Assembly: GCF_030381805.1 (NCBI RefSeq)
Contig: NZ_JAUDRH010000009.1
Coordinates: 248,001 to 312,000 of the forward strand
DNA length: 64,000 nucleotides
Direction of reading: 5' to 3'
From: Chlorogloeopsis sp. ULAP01
GTDB lineage: Bacteria > Cyanobacteriota > Cyanobacteriia > Cyanobacteriales > Nostocaceae
A program made the translations under genes and the position numbers. The notes beneath the pieces were generated by a model. It ran no database searches. It saw nothing but the letters and a program-made list of their open reading frames with translations, and was not told the origin of the DNA. This document shows, in pieces, positions 44,205 to 52,659 of the stretch (positions within the stretch are counted from its first letter, which is position 1; each line of letters starts with the position of its first letter).

Positions 44205-44440
44205 GAATTTATACGTAGCGATCGCTGATTTGAAAAAACTTTGTCAAAATCCTCCATAAACAGGGATTAAGAATTACTAAAAAATAAATTACCCAATAAA
44301 TGTAGAGTGGGTAACCTACCATAATTCGAGGGTTAATCGTGCGTTACGGACTATCGTCACTAATGCACCCTACAAATTGGACATTTTTTTAACTGGAAGT
44401 CCTTTAAAGCAAATTCTTGGTGCAACCATTGTAAATTGCA
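44205..44440 (+). pseudogene. Decayed fragment of the flavin disulfide reductase gene, interrupted by a repeat
   Basis: The 20 bases at 44241-44260 are identical to 42907-42926 in the intact reductase gene and encode FVKILHK. Just upstream, GCGATCGCTGAT also matches in the right order. At 44413-44433 the frame reads ILGATIV, as in the intact gene. In the intact gene these two segments are 15 bases apart; here about 150 bases separate them, including a GTAGGGTGCG-family repeat (44301-44373). Frameshifts and stops elsewhere confirm decay. Confidence 0.8.
44301..44373. repeat. GTAGGGTGCG-family repeat inside the reductase pseudogene
   Basis: TGTAGAGTGGGTAACC at the left; GTGCGTTACGGAC, then TAATGCACCCTACA at the right. 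Outer arms are inverted. It separates the two recognisable pieces of the pseudogene. Confidence 0.65.
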
Positions 44441-44481
44441 GGATTTGTCTTAGAGTGCTAGGAAAAATTAAATAATCACTA

Positions 44482-44775
44482 ACGAGTGTTTAAGCTTGAT
44501 GAGAGAGCATCAGAATCTCGTTGACGAGTATTTGAGCTTGATGAGGGAGTATCAGAATCTTGTTGACGAGTATTTGAGCTTGATGAGGGAGTATCAGAAT
44601 CTCGTTGACGAGTATTTGAGCTTGATGAGAGAGCATCAGAATCTCGTTGACGAGTATTTGAGCTTGATGAGAGAGTATCAGAATCTCGTTGACGAGTATT
44701 TGAAACTCGCTCACGAGTATTAGAAGTGCATTAATCAGTATTTTAGCTTGATTGTTGAGTATCAAAGCCTGGTTG
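44482..44775. repeat. Seven 42-bp tandem repeats with 21-bp sub-periodicity
   Basis: Units of exactly 42 bp begin ACGAGTATTTGAGCTTGATG and end CAGAATCTCGTTG. Five are nearly identical (44482-44691) and two degenerate (44692-44775). GAGTAT recurs about every 21 bp, so each unit is itself a diverged doublet. A 75-codon + frame (repeat LVDEYLSLMREYQN, two heptads) and a 91-codon minus frame (ILVNEILILPHQAQ) are both open. Which strand, if either, is translated is unclear. Confidence 0.9.
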
Positions 44776-45518
44776 ACAAGTCAATAGACTTCTTCAATCT
44801 GAATATATAACTTAAAGTTTATAGAAATATTTAGGCTGAGATGAGACAGAGGGATTGACGCTTTTTGTTAAACCTGAAAATATTCAAATTGAATCTACTG
44901 AATCTGCAAAAGATAAAAATTTGATACTAAATGGTAGTACTAGCCTCAAGAAAAAGAATATGCCTATCCTCTCACAATCCTGCTTTCCTCTAGACTAGGG
45001 GCAGTAACCTTATTAAACTTCAATACCTGATCAGCAATAATACAGAATTACTTCTGTTCTATAGTTTTTGAGCAAATTATCAAGTAACTACCATGAACTG
45101 CATACACCGGAACATATAAAAAACTTTCTTTTCTTCTGCCTTCTGCCCCTCCGCAGTCGCACTCGACGCGCTTAACCCGACGCCAGGTGACGCCAGTCGC
45201 TACAACGCGCTTAACCCGCGCAACGCGCTGGCTCCTTTATGCCGGGGAACCCGTCACCCTCCGGGTACCCAAAGGGAACGCCAAGGGCGTACAGCAGTCC
45301 CCCAACCCTTACGGGAAGCCTTACCCTTCGGGAACGTCTTCGACGAACAGGTTCAGGGGTTCGCAATCGTGACGGGAACCGCCAAGACTGCGACCCCCTC
45401 ACCGCTTTGCGTCTACGCCGGGAACCGCCAAGACGGGGGCTGCTTCACCGCACTGGCTCCGCAAGGGCGCGCTGCTCTCTGCCCTCTGCCTTTCTTCGAT
45501 CACCCTCGTTAGTCTGTT
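44776..45518. other. Gene-free region with coding-like remnant and GC-rich repeats
   Basis: From 44840 a stop-free stretch of about 53 codons reads DETEGLTLFVKPENIQIEST and onward; it has protein-like composition but no start codon, and may be a gene remnant. From about 45150 to 45490 there is a GC-rich palindromic repeat cluster (listed separately). The promoter of mgtE must lie here. Confidence 0.5.
45151..45490. repeat. GC-rich cluster of short palindromes upstream of mgtE
   Basis: Much richer in G+C than the surroundings. Repeated words include CGCGCTTAACCCG (twice), GGGAACCGCCAAGAC (twice), CCCTTCGGGAACG, ACCCTCCGGGTACCC and CCGCAAGGGCGCGCTGC. A 26-base run starting GCAGTCGCACTCGACGCGCT is nearly all shared with 41.5 kb. 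Open frames across it on both strands are a by-product of high G+C and are not called as genes. Confidence 0.8.
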
Positions 45519-46922
45519 ATGCAAACACCAAACAATACAACCTCTACTCTCCAAGATTTCTCACGCAGGGAATTGCGAGATTTAGTGCGAGCGCAATTGC
45601 AAAGTTTACTGGAAGCCGGAGATTTGCGGGGAGCAAAAGCTATTTTGGTGCCTGTACAGCCTGTGGATATTGCCGAAGCGATTGAAGGTTTGCCAGAAGC
45701 GATGCACGCGATCGCTTTTCGCTTGCTTTCTAAAGATGAGGCGATCGAGGTTTATGAATATCTTGACTACAGCATTCAAGAACGACTGATTGAAGAACTT
45801 AGAAGTCAGGAAGTTCGCGATATTGTCGATCAAATGTCACCGGATGATCGCGCTAGATTATTTGATGAATTACCAGCCAAAGTAGTTAATCGTCTTCTAG
45901 AACAACTAAGCCCAGCCGAAAGAACAGCCACAGCTCAACTTTTAGGTTACGAAGCTGGCACAGCCGGCAGAATTATGACGCCGGAGTTAATTTCTTTAAA
46001 AGAAAATTTTACAGTAGCTGAAACCCTAGAGCGAATTCGTCGCGTAGCTAATGCCAGTGAAATGATTTACTATCTCTACGCTACAGATGCAGCTAGACGT
46101 TTGACTGGTATTGTATCTTTGCGTGAATTGGTAACATCTCAACCGGAACAAACCATTGGCGATATCATGACTCGTGATGTAGTGTTTGTTCACACGGATA
46201 CAGACCAAGAAACAGTAGCTAGATTAATTCAAAGATACGATTTTCTTGCTGTACCTGTAGTAGACAGAGAACAGCGTTTAGTGGGAATTGTTACCGTTGA
46301 TGATGTAATTGACATTATTCAAGAGGAAACCACTGAGGATATTTACGCTGTTGGTGGTGGTGTTCAATCTGGTGGTGATAGCTATTTTGAGTCAGATTTG
46401 TTTACAGTTGCTCGCAAGCGGGTTGTCTGGTTGCTTGTCTTACTTGTCACCAATACTGTGACGGGAACAATTATTAAGTCACAAGAAGATATTTTAGAAA
46501 AAGTGGTAGTGTTGGCAGCTTTTATCCCTTTGCTAGTCGGTACAGGTGGTAATGTAGGCGCTCAATCTTCCACAGTCGTGATTCGTGGTATGAATACTGA
46601 AGAAATTCGCGCTCTAGGTGGCCCATTACACGTGATTGGCAGAGAAGCTGTGGCTGGTGCTTTGTTAGGAGTAATGTTAGGCTTAATCGCAACTGTATGG
46701 GCTTTCTTTCTACAAAAGAATTTAGAAGTAGCTTTAGCAGTTGGCAGCAGTCTCGTAGCGATTTCTGTGTTAGCTTCTGTTTCTGGTTCTGCTTTACCAT
46801 TTTTATTCCGCTTACTGCGCTTAGATCCAGCATTAATGTCAGCACCTTTTATTACTACAGCAGTGGATGTTGTCGGTGTTTTAATTTACTTCAATTTAGC
46901 GCGAGTAATACTAAGAATATAA
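45519..46922 (+). CDS. mgtE: Magnesium transporter MgtE
   Basis: 467 residues, canonical layout. A cytoplasmic N domain (MSPDDRARLFDELPAKVVNR, LLGYEAGTAGRIMTPE) is followed by two CBS domains (IGDIMTRDVVFVHTDTDQET; YDFLAVPVVDREQRLVGIVT) and five membrane segments with PLLVGTGGNVGAQSSTVVIRG (pore motif) and ending DVVGVLIYFNLARVIL. It imports Mg2+, gated by Mg2+ binding to the CBS and N domains. No Mg riboswitch is recognisable in the repeat-rich 5' region. Confidence 0.96.
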   Translation: MQTPNNTTSTLQDFSRRELRDLVRAQLQSLLEAGDLRGAKAILVPVQPVDIAEAIEGLPEAMHAIAFRLLSKDEAIEVYEYLDYSIQERLIEELRSQEVRDIVDQMSPDDRARLFDELPAKVVNRLLEQLSPAERTATAQLLGYEAGTAGRIMTPELISLKENFTVAETLERIRRVANASEMIYYLYATDAARRLTGIVSLRELVTSQPEQTIGDIMTRDVVFVHTDTDQETVARLIQRYDFLAVPVVDREQRLVGIVTVDDVIDIIQEETTEDIYAVGGGVQSGGDSYFESDLFTVARKRVVWLLVLLVTNTVTGTIIKSQEDILEKVVVLAAFIPLLVGTGGNVGAQSSTVVIRGMNTEEIRALGGPLHVIGREAVAGALLGVMLGLIATVWAFFLQKNLEVALAVGSSLVAISVLASVSGSALPFLFRLLRLDPALMSAPFITTAVDVVGVLIYFNLARVILRI

Positions 46923-47043
46923 GTTCGCAATCATAGAATTTTACTTCGTTATTTTTGTCAAGTCATCTCTAATTTAATTTTCGGCTACAGGTAAAAATCA
47001 CACTATAAGTTTTAAAATTTGAGTTAAAAAAGAATGTGGTTCA

Positions 47044-48681
47044 ATGTTATTTAAAATTTTAGTAAGCATTGCCATCAAAGTACTATTACCCGCACTATTA
47101 ATTCTAGTCTTAACTCTAATTAATTTCTCCAGTAGTAACCAAGCTATAGATATCAAAATACCTAAAATTCAGCAAAGTAATCCTATCATTGTTGAAAATA
47201 TTAAACCTGGCACAACTAATTGGCAGCTAACTAATCCAGCTACCCAAAAAGAAATAGAAGGTTATGCTTCGCTTACAAGTGTTAATCGCGGTGAAAAAAT
47301 CAAGTTTTTTGTCAACACAAAAGAGCCAAGCTACACTATAGAAATTTTCCGGATGGGATGGTATGGGGGCGCTGGAGGGCGGCAAATGGCACCTGCGATC
47401 GCACGCAAAGCAGTCAAGCAACCACCGCCAATCGTAGACAAAGCAACTGGGTTAATTGAATGTGATTGGCTAGATCCATACGTATTAAAAATTTCCTCTT
47501 CTCAAAACGATCCCACCATTTGGGCAAGCGGTATTTATTTAGCAAAACTTACTGCCAGTATTAGTGGCAAGCAAAGCTACATTATTTTTGTTGTCCGCGA
47601 TGACAGTCGTCCTTCTGATATCCTTTTTCAATCGAGCGTTACGACTTATCAGGCATATAACAATTGGGGTGGAATGTCCCTTTATCGCTGGAACAGTCGT
47701 GGCAAACAAGCATCTAAAGTTTCTTTCAATCGTCCTTATGCCATCAGCCCGAATCGCGCTGCCGCCTATGGGGTGGGTGCTGGGGAATTTCTTACCAATT
47801 TTCAACCAAAACGAAGAACTTCTAGTGCTGGTTGGGAATACAATATGCTGCGATGGCTGGAACGAGAGGGCTACGATGTCACCTACAGCACCGACGTTGA
47901 TACCCACGAAAATCATCTAGATCCATACACTGGCAAACCCATGCTATTGTTGCACAAAGCATTTCTTTCCGTCGGACATGATGAGTATTGGTCGTGGCAA
48001 ATGCGGCAAAATGTTGAAGCAGCTAGAGATGCTGGTGTTAGTCTCGGCTTTTTTTCTGCTAATACCTGTTATTGGCAAATTCGCTTTGAACCTAGCCGAA
48101 TAACTTCAGGCATTAATCACACCATCGTAGCTTACAAAGAAAATGTTGCTTTAGATCCCTATGCTAGAGACACAGATCCAACAAACGATTACTTGATTAC
48201 AACTCTCTGGCGAAGAAAGCCTGTAAATTTTCCAGAAGATGCTTTGATTGGAGTTATGTATGAGACATTTCAGGTAAATGCTGATATAGTTTTCAAGCAA
48301 ACAGCACCGGATTGGTTGCTTGCAAATACACAATTAGAACGAAGCGATCATCAGGCATTGTTGCGATTAAATTATCGAGAGTCTCAAAAGGAAATGCGCT
48401 TAGTAGGACTTTTGGGCTACGAAGTTGATCGGATGTTTGGTAATGCTCCTGTCAATACAATTCGCGTTGCCCATTCGCCCTATCGTTACGGACGTCGAAT
48501 TCGATATGCAGATATAACAGCTTACACTACAGACTCCGGTGCGACAGTGTTTGCAACCGGCTCAATGCAGTGGAGTTGGGGACTAGATGATTACAACGTG
48601 CCACAGTTACGTCCCTCTGTTTTAAATAATGATGCCCAAGTGATAACGGGCAACGTCTTAGCCAAAATGTTAAGAAAATAA
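47044..48681 (+). CDS. N,N-dimethylformamidase large-subunit-like protein
   Basis: 545 residues. An N-terminal membrane anchor (IKVLLPALLILVLTLINF) is followed by a domain with IEIFRMGWYGGAGGR, FVVRDDSRPSDILFQSSVTT, YQAYNNWGGMSLY and LSVGHDEYWSWQMR, then FFSANTCYWQIRFEP. These match the DMFase beta-subunit C-terminal-like family. The substrate in cyanobacteria is not known, and no small subunit gene is adjacent. The hydrophobic N-terminus implies export with the body outside the cytoplasm. Confidence 0.85.
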   Translation: MLFKILVSIAIKVLLPALLILVLTLINFSSSNQAIDIKIPKIQQSNPIIVENIKPGTTNWQLTNPATQKEIEGYASLTSVNRGEKIKFFVNTKEPSYTIEIFRMGWYGGAGGRQMAPAIARKAVKQPPPIVDKATGLIECDWLDPYVLKISSSQNDPTIWASGIYLAKLTASISGKQSYIIFVVRDDSRPSDILFQSSVTTYQAYNNWGGMSLYRWNSRGKQASKVSFNRPYAISPNRAAAYGVGAGEFLTNFQPKRRTSSAGWEYNMLRWLEREGYDVTYSTDVDTHENHLDPYTGKPMLLLHKAFLSVGHDEYWSWQMRQNVEAARDAGVSLGFFSANTCYWQIRFEPSRITSGINHTIVAYKENVALDPYARDTDPTNDYLITTLWRRKPVNFPEDALIGVMYETFQVNADIVFKQTAPDWLLANTQLERSDHQALLRLNYRESQKEMRLVGLLGYEVDRMFGNAPVNTIRVAHSPYRYGRRIRYADITAYTTDSGATVFATGSMQWSWGLDDYNVPQLRPSVLNNDAQVITGNVLAKMLRK

Positions 48682-48703
48682 TATATTGAGTGCTTTTTAG
48701 TCT

Positions 48704-48961
48704 TTACAATTCTGATGTTGTATCTGGGGCAATGATTTCACCAGTACCCAAATTCAAGATCATATCCTGGTCGGTGATCAGTTCACTGAGTTCCTTTACT
48801 TGTAAATTCATTTGTTCACATGCTTTGCGCAGTTCTCGTGCAAAGGTATTCAAATCATCACCATAACCACATTGGTGAGCAGCAGTTTCAATTCCCTGCT
48901 TGGCGTTTGCTCTTGCACAGTCTACTAGTTCTCTACCGTGTAATGGTGTTTGAGATGACAT
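48704..48961 (-). CDS. Small conserved hypothetical protein
   Basis: 85 residues beginning MSSQTPLHGRELVDCARANA and containing AAHQCGYGDDLNTFARELRK and ITDQDMILNLGTGEIIAPDT. Soluble and mostly helical with three Cys. I do not recognise a characterised family, but the composition and an ATG with clear spacing support a real gene. It ends 22 bp after the convergent DMFase-like gene. Confidence 0.68.
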   Translation of the reverse strand: MSSQTPLHGRELVDCARANAKQGIETAAHQCGYGDDLNTFARELRKACEQMNLQVKELSELITDQDMILNLGTGEIIAPDTTSEL

Positions 48962-49099
48962 ATCCGTACTTATAACTCTTAGGTTTCCCTGTTAGAGTAG
49001 CAACTATCTCATTTATACTCATCCACCTAATGAAAGGTAAAAAGTCAAAGAAAATCAGGCATAAAGGTAGATTTTTGGGGAATAGGGACAGGGAAGAGG

Positions 49100-49170
49100 G
49101 GGAGTAATAAATAAATAACCACTAACCACTATCCACTAACAAATGACTAATGACCAATCCCCCATCCCTG
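49100..49170. repeat. STRR-type heptanucleotide repeats
   Basis: AACCACT/ATCCACT units, then AATGACT and ACCAATC units, downstream of the SDR gene. Confidence 0.65.
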
Positions 49171-49180
49171 ATAACTTCTT

Positions 49181-50041
49181 CTAACCGTTAACTACTACAC
49201 CACCGTTTGGATGTAACACTTGTCCAGACATATAAGAAGCATCATCTGATGCTAAAAATACATAACTTGGTGCAATTTCTTCTGGTTGTCCGGCTCGTTG
49301 CATTGGAACTTGTTTGCCGAAATTTGCAACTTTATCTTCTGGAAAAGTAGCAGGTATTAAAGGAGTCCAAATTGGCCCTGGAGCTACCGCATTCACACGA
49401 ATTCCCTTTTCTACTAAACTCTCTGATAAGGAACGAGTAAAGGCAACGATCGCTCCTTTTGTGGAAGAGTAGTCAAGTAGTTGTGGGCTACCTTTATAAG
49501 CTGTGACTGAAGTGGTGTTAATAATGGCGCTACCTTCTTTGAGGTACTTCATCGCTGCTTTTGTTAAGAAAAACATTGAGAAAATATTAGTACGGAAAGT
49601 CCGCTCTAATTGCTCTTTACTAATATCTTCGATACTTTCTTGCGGGTGTTGTTCGGCAGCATTATTAACAAGAATATCGAGCTTACCAAACTCATCGACT
49701 GTTTGTTGCACCAGTTGCTGACAAAAGGTTTCATCGCCAATATCACCGGCTATGGTTACTGCACGTCGCCCTTGTGCTTCTACTAAATGCTTAGTTTCTT
49801 TGGCATCATCATGTTCGTTTAGGTATGCGATCGCTATCTCTGCCCCTTCTTTAGCAAAAGCGATCGCTACAGCACGACCAATACCACTATCTCCACCAGT
49901 TATTAATGCTACTTTATTCTTTAATTTGCCACTTCCTTGATACTGTGAATCTTCAGCTTTGGGTTTTGGCGTCATTTCTGATTCAATACCCGGTTGCTGT
50001 GCTTGTTGCTGTGGAGGTTGTAGTGTTTGTTCTTCTGGCAT
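49181..50041 (-). CDS. SDR family oxidoreductase (YhdF/YhxC-like)
   Basis: 286 residues. A Pro/Gln-rich N-terminal extension of about 40 residues is followed by a Rossmann domain: ALITGGDSGIGRAVAIAFAK (NAD(P) binding), DILVNNAAEQHPQESI, catalytic Ser in TTSVTAYKGS and the YSSTKGA (Y-x3-K) motif. It ends SGQVLHPNGGVVVNG. The layout equals the general-stress dehydrogenase group of Bacillus. Substrate unknown. Confidence 0.94.
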   Translation of the reverse strand: MPEEQTLQPPQQQAQQPGIESEMTPKPKAEDSQYQGSGKLKNKVALITGGDSGIGRAVAIAFAKEGAEIAIAYLNEHDDAKETKHLVEAQGRRAVTIAGDIGDETFCQQLVQQTVDEFGKLDILVNNAAEQHPQESIEDISKEQLERTFRTNIFSMFFLTKAAMKYLKEGSAIINTTSVTAYKGSPQLLDYSSTKGAIVAFTRSLSESLVEKGIRVNAVAPGPIWTPLIPATFPEDKVANFGKQVPMQRAGQPEEIAPSYVFLASDDASYMSGQVLHPNGGVVVNG

Positions 50042-50081
50042 ATGTTAGTGATTTCCTGAAAATTGACAAAATAGTTATTAG

Positions 50082-50142
50082 TTAGTGGTTTCGTTGATTA
50101 TATGAACGGTTAAAACCGACAATTTATCTTCTAAACCCGCCC
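50082..50142 (-). repeat. MITE-like element, GGGCGGGTTT family, copy 3
   Basis: On the minus strand it reads GGGCGGGTTTAGAAGATAAA, then TTGTCGGTTTTAACCGTTCA, then TATAATC. The far end GGTTT is partly degraded. It matches copy 4 over most of its length. Confidence 0.8.
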
Positions 50143-50164
50143 GTGCAGTAGTTAGTGGGTAGTG

Positions 50165-50279
50165 ATACCATTTCACTTTTTGAGTGATTCATATTCAACC
50201 CCTCCCAACCTCCCCTTAGTAAGGGGAGGTGCCGTAGGCGGTGGGGTACATCCATATCAGCCTTTTCGTGAAATAGTAT
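50165..50279. repeat. Large palindromic element with ATACYATTTCAC ends
   Basis: Outer arms ATACCATTTCAC and GTGAAATAGTAT. Inner arms ACCCCTCCCAACCTCCCCTT and AAGGGGAGGTGCCGTAGGCG followed by GTGGGGT. The inner part is related to the perfect palindrome at 60391-60437. Confidence 0.8.
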
Positions 50280-50330
50280 GAGTAGTGGATAGTGAACTAC
50301 TAACTACTAACCCATCACATTTTCAAAACT

Positions 50331-50362
50331 AAACCTTGGATCGAAAATTCAATCCAAGGTTT
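50331..50362. terminator. Orphan hairpin, terminator-like in both directions
   Basis: AAACCTTGGAT/ATCCAAGGTTT, an 11-bp perfect stem with a 10-nt loop. On the + strand AACTTTTG follows; on the minus strand AGTTTTG follows. No annotated gene ends here. Confidence 0.6.
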
Positions 50363-50920
50363 AACTTTTGCTTTCGCACCCGACTGCCGTTTTTGAGTTA
50401 GATTTTTAGCCCCAAATGAAGGTTGTGTGTACCAATTGCCATTAAAGCAAAACTACTCCCCAAGAGAAGTGCTCCCCACACCTAAGCACGCTCTTTATAT
50501 GACAAGGGAACATTACAACACAACTCTACCGCGATGAAGGATTTTTCCTTTTCATCTTTTTATAAAATAACTCCGATTCTGTTGGAGATTATCAGCCTTA
50601 AGTTGTAAATAAATACAAGTTATGTCAATCTTAAGAAGTAATTTACTTCATTAAATATCTGTTTTACTCAGTATTATATTGGCAATAAAACTAACTTTAT
50701 AATTATGAGTATTCTCATGTCTTTGGAACTATAAAAGTAACTTTAAAGACATAAGACTTAGGTATAGACAAATGGCTGATCTCTATAGTGAGGAGTATCA
50801 ATTAAGAATTTGCAAAATATTAAGTCAAAGAAGTGTTGCATCTCATTAACATCTAATTATTTATTGAGATATATCTGAGATTAATAAAATTTACTTAGAG
50901 GGTAAAGCAGGGGTAGTGCT

Positions 50921-52525
50921 ATGCAAATTGTGAACATTTCTGACGGGAAAGAAACTGACCCTTTTCGACTTCTTCAGTCAACGTTGCGCGATCGCTGGCA
51001 AAATATTGAAGGTCCTACAAATAGCGACGTTGATATTTTAGTCGTTCCTTCCCTGAGTATCGACCAGCGAGAACTCAAAAAGGTAGAAGGGTACGAACAC
51101 TATGAAGAACGGCTTTTATTTTCCTTGATTCGGTTGTGGAATCCACGCAACAGGCTGATTTATGTCACTTCTGTACCACTTCATCCCAGCATCATCGATT
51201 ATTATTTACAACTGTTGCCAGGAATTCCCTTTTCTCATGCTCGCAATCGCTTACTGCTTCTGTCCACTTACGATTCTTCTCTCAAACCCTTGAGTCAGAA
51301 AATATTAGAACGCCCCCGCTTACTCAATCGTATTCGTCAAGCCTTAAGATTAGACAAATCATTTATGATATGTTATAATACAACGCCTTTAGAATCAGAA
51401 TTATCTTTAAAATTAGGCGTCCCCCTATACGCTGCTGACCCAAAATTGCAAATTTGGGGAACCAAAAGTGGCAGTAGAGAAATCTTCGCAGAAAGTGGGG
51501 TACCGCATCCAGATGGTAGTCAGAGAGTTTGGAGTGCAGACGATCTAGCACAAGCTGCCGCCGAATTGTGGGAGCGCCAACCAACATTAAAAAGGATGGT
51601 GGTAAAGCTCAATGAAGGCATTTCCGGAGAAGGTAACGCGCTTTTAGATTTGAGACCAATCGCTGAACTTGCACCTGATCAAGCTTCTCATGCCCACAGA
51701 GTAGCAGCGATTAGCGATTGTTTCCCCAAGCTACGTTTTCAAGCCAAACAAGAAACTTGGGAGAACTTTTCAGAACGAATCACTGAGCTAGGAGCAATTG
51801 TCGAAGCATTTGTAGAAGGAGAGATTAAGCGATCGCCCAGCGTGCAAGGACGGATTACACCCTTAGGCGAAGTAGAAATCCTCTCCACCCACGACCAAAT
51901 TCTCGGAGGGCCAGACGGACAAATTTATCTTGGCTGTCGTTTTCCTGCTGACAAAACCTATCGGATGCAATTACAACAATTAGGATTGAAAGTTGGCAAA
52001 AAACTCGCCGAAAAAGGCGCATTAGAAAGATTTGGCGTAGATTTTATCGCCGTTGATCAAGGTAATGGAGAGTGGGATTTTCAAGCAATAGAAATCAATC
52101 TGCGTAAAGGCGGCACCACCCATCCCTTTATGACCCTGAAATTATTAACTAACGGGCGCTATGACCTTTCTACTGGCTTATTTTACTCTCAACAAGGACG
52201 TCCCAAATATTACATTGCCACCGACAACCTGCACAAAGAGCGCTATCAAGGGCTTCTACCCAACGACTTGATGGACATAATTGCCCAACATAGGCTGCAT
52301 TTTGACACCGGCACCGAAACAGGAACAATATTCCATTTAATGGGTTGTCTTTCTCAATTTGGCAAGTTGGGATTAACCAGCATCGGTGATTCTCCCCAAC
52401 AAGCAGAAGAAATTTATAATAAAGTCGTCAAAGTTCTAGATGAAGAAACTGGCGGCAATAATAACAATTTCTCCAGTTTCTCAGAATACTCTTTTCCCCC
52501 TACCTGGGATGGATTTAGTTGTTAG
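50921..52525 (+). CDS. ATP-grasp protein, peptide ligase PGM1-related
   Basis: 534 residues. The N-terminal half holds IDILVVP-like segments (VDILVVPSLSIDQREL) and a domain with RNRLLLLSTYDSSLKPLSQK. The ATP-grasp core follows: WGTKSGSREIFAESGVPHP, MVVKLNEGISGEGNALLDL, EAFVEGEIKRSPSVQGRITP and DFIAVDQ ... FQAIEINLRKGGTTHP, the last being the metal-binding segment. The family resembles the peptide ligase of pheganomycin synthesis. The substrate in cyanobacteria is unknown. An unusually long upstream region precedes it. Confidence 0.85.
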   Translation: MQIVNISDGKETDPFRLLQSTLRDRWQNIEGPTNSDVDILVVPSLSIDQRELKKVEGYEHYEERLLFSLIRLWNPRNRLIYVTSVPLHPSIIDYYLQLLPGIPFSHARNRLLLLSTYDSSLKPLSQKILERPRLLNRIRQALRLDKSFMICYNTTPLESELSLKLGVPLYAADPKLQIWGTKSGSREIFAESGVPHPDGSQRVWSADDLAQAAAELWERQPTLKRMVVKLNEGISGEGNALLDLRPIAELAPDQASHAHRVAAISDCFPKLRFQAKQETWENFSERITELGAIVEAFVEGEIKRSPSVQGRITPLGEVEILSTHDQILGGPDGQIYLGCRFPADKTYRMQLQQLGLKVGKKLAEKGALERFGVDFIAVDQGNGEWDFQAIEINLRKGGTTHPFMTLKLLTNGRYDLSTGLFYSQQGRPKYYIATDNLHKERYQGLLPNDLMDIIAQHRLHFDTGTETGTIFHLMGCLSQFGKLGLTSIGDSPQQAEEIYNKVVKVLDEETGGNNNNFSSFSEYSFPPTWDGFSC

Positions 52526-52535
52526 GGACTTAATC

Positions 52536-52612
52536 AGTTAACAGTGAACAGTGAACAGTTATCGGATGTATTGGTGTTAACTGGTAACTGATAACTGGTA
52601 ACTGACATACCT
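52536..52612. repeat. STRR-type repeats CAGTGAA and AACTGRT
   Basis: CAGTGAACAGTGAACAGT at the left and GGTAACTGATAACTGGTAAC at the right. It lies between the ATP-grasp and kinase genes. Confidence 0.75.
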
Positions 52613-52659
52613 AATCTCCATTTGTGTACAATCAACTCAGCCTTTGTGTATTAGCGGTT

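Larger units (their letters stand above)
50042..50920. other. Long repeat-bearing intergenic region with an orphan hairpin
   Basis: 879 bp between the divergent SDR and ATP-grasp genes. It holds a MITE-like element (50082-50142), a large palindromic element (50165-50279), a terminator-like hairpin at 50331-50362 not near any gene end, and about 550 bp of AT-rich leader. A 25-codon frame at 50772 (MADLYSEEYQLRICKILSQR and onward) is too short to call. Confidence 0.5.

Noticed and set aside
44482..44775. CRISPR array
   Set aside because: The 42-bp units are contiguous without variable spacers, and no cas genes are near.
45187..45685. Open frames on both strands across the GC-rich region before mgtE
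   Set aside because: They consist of short palindromic repeats shared with other intergenic places, and the frame openness follows from high G+C.
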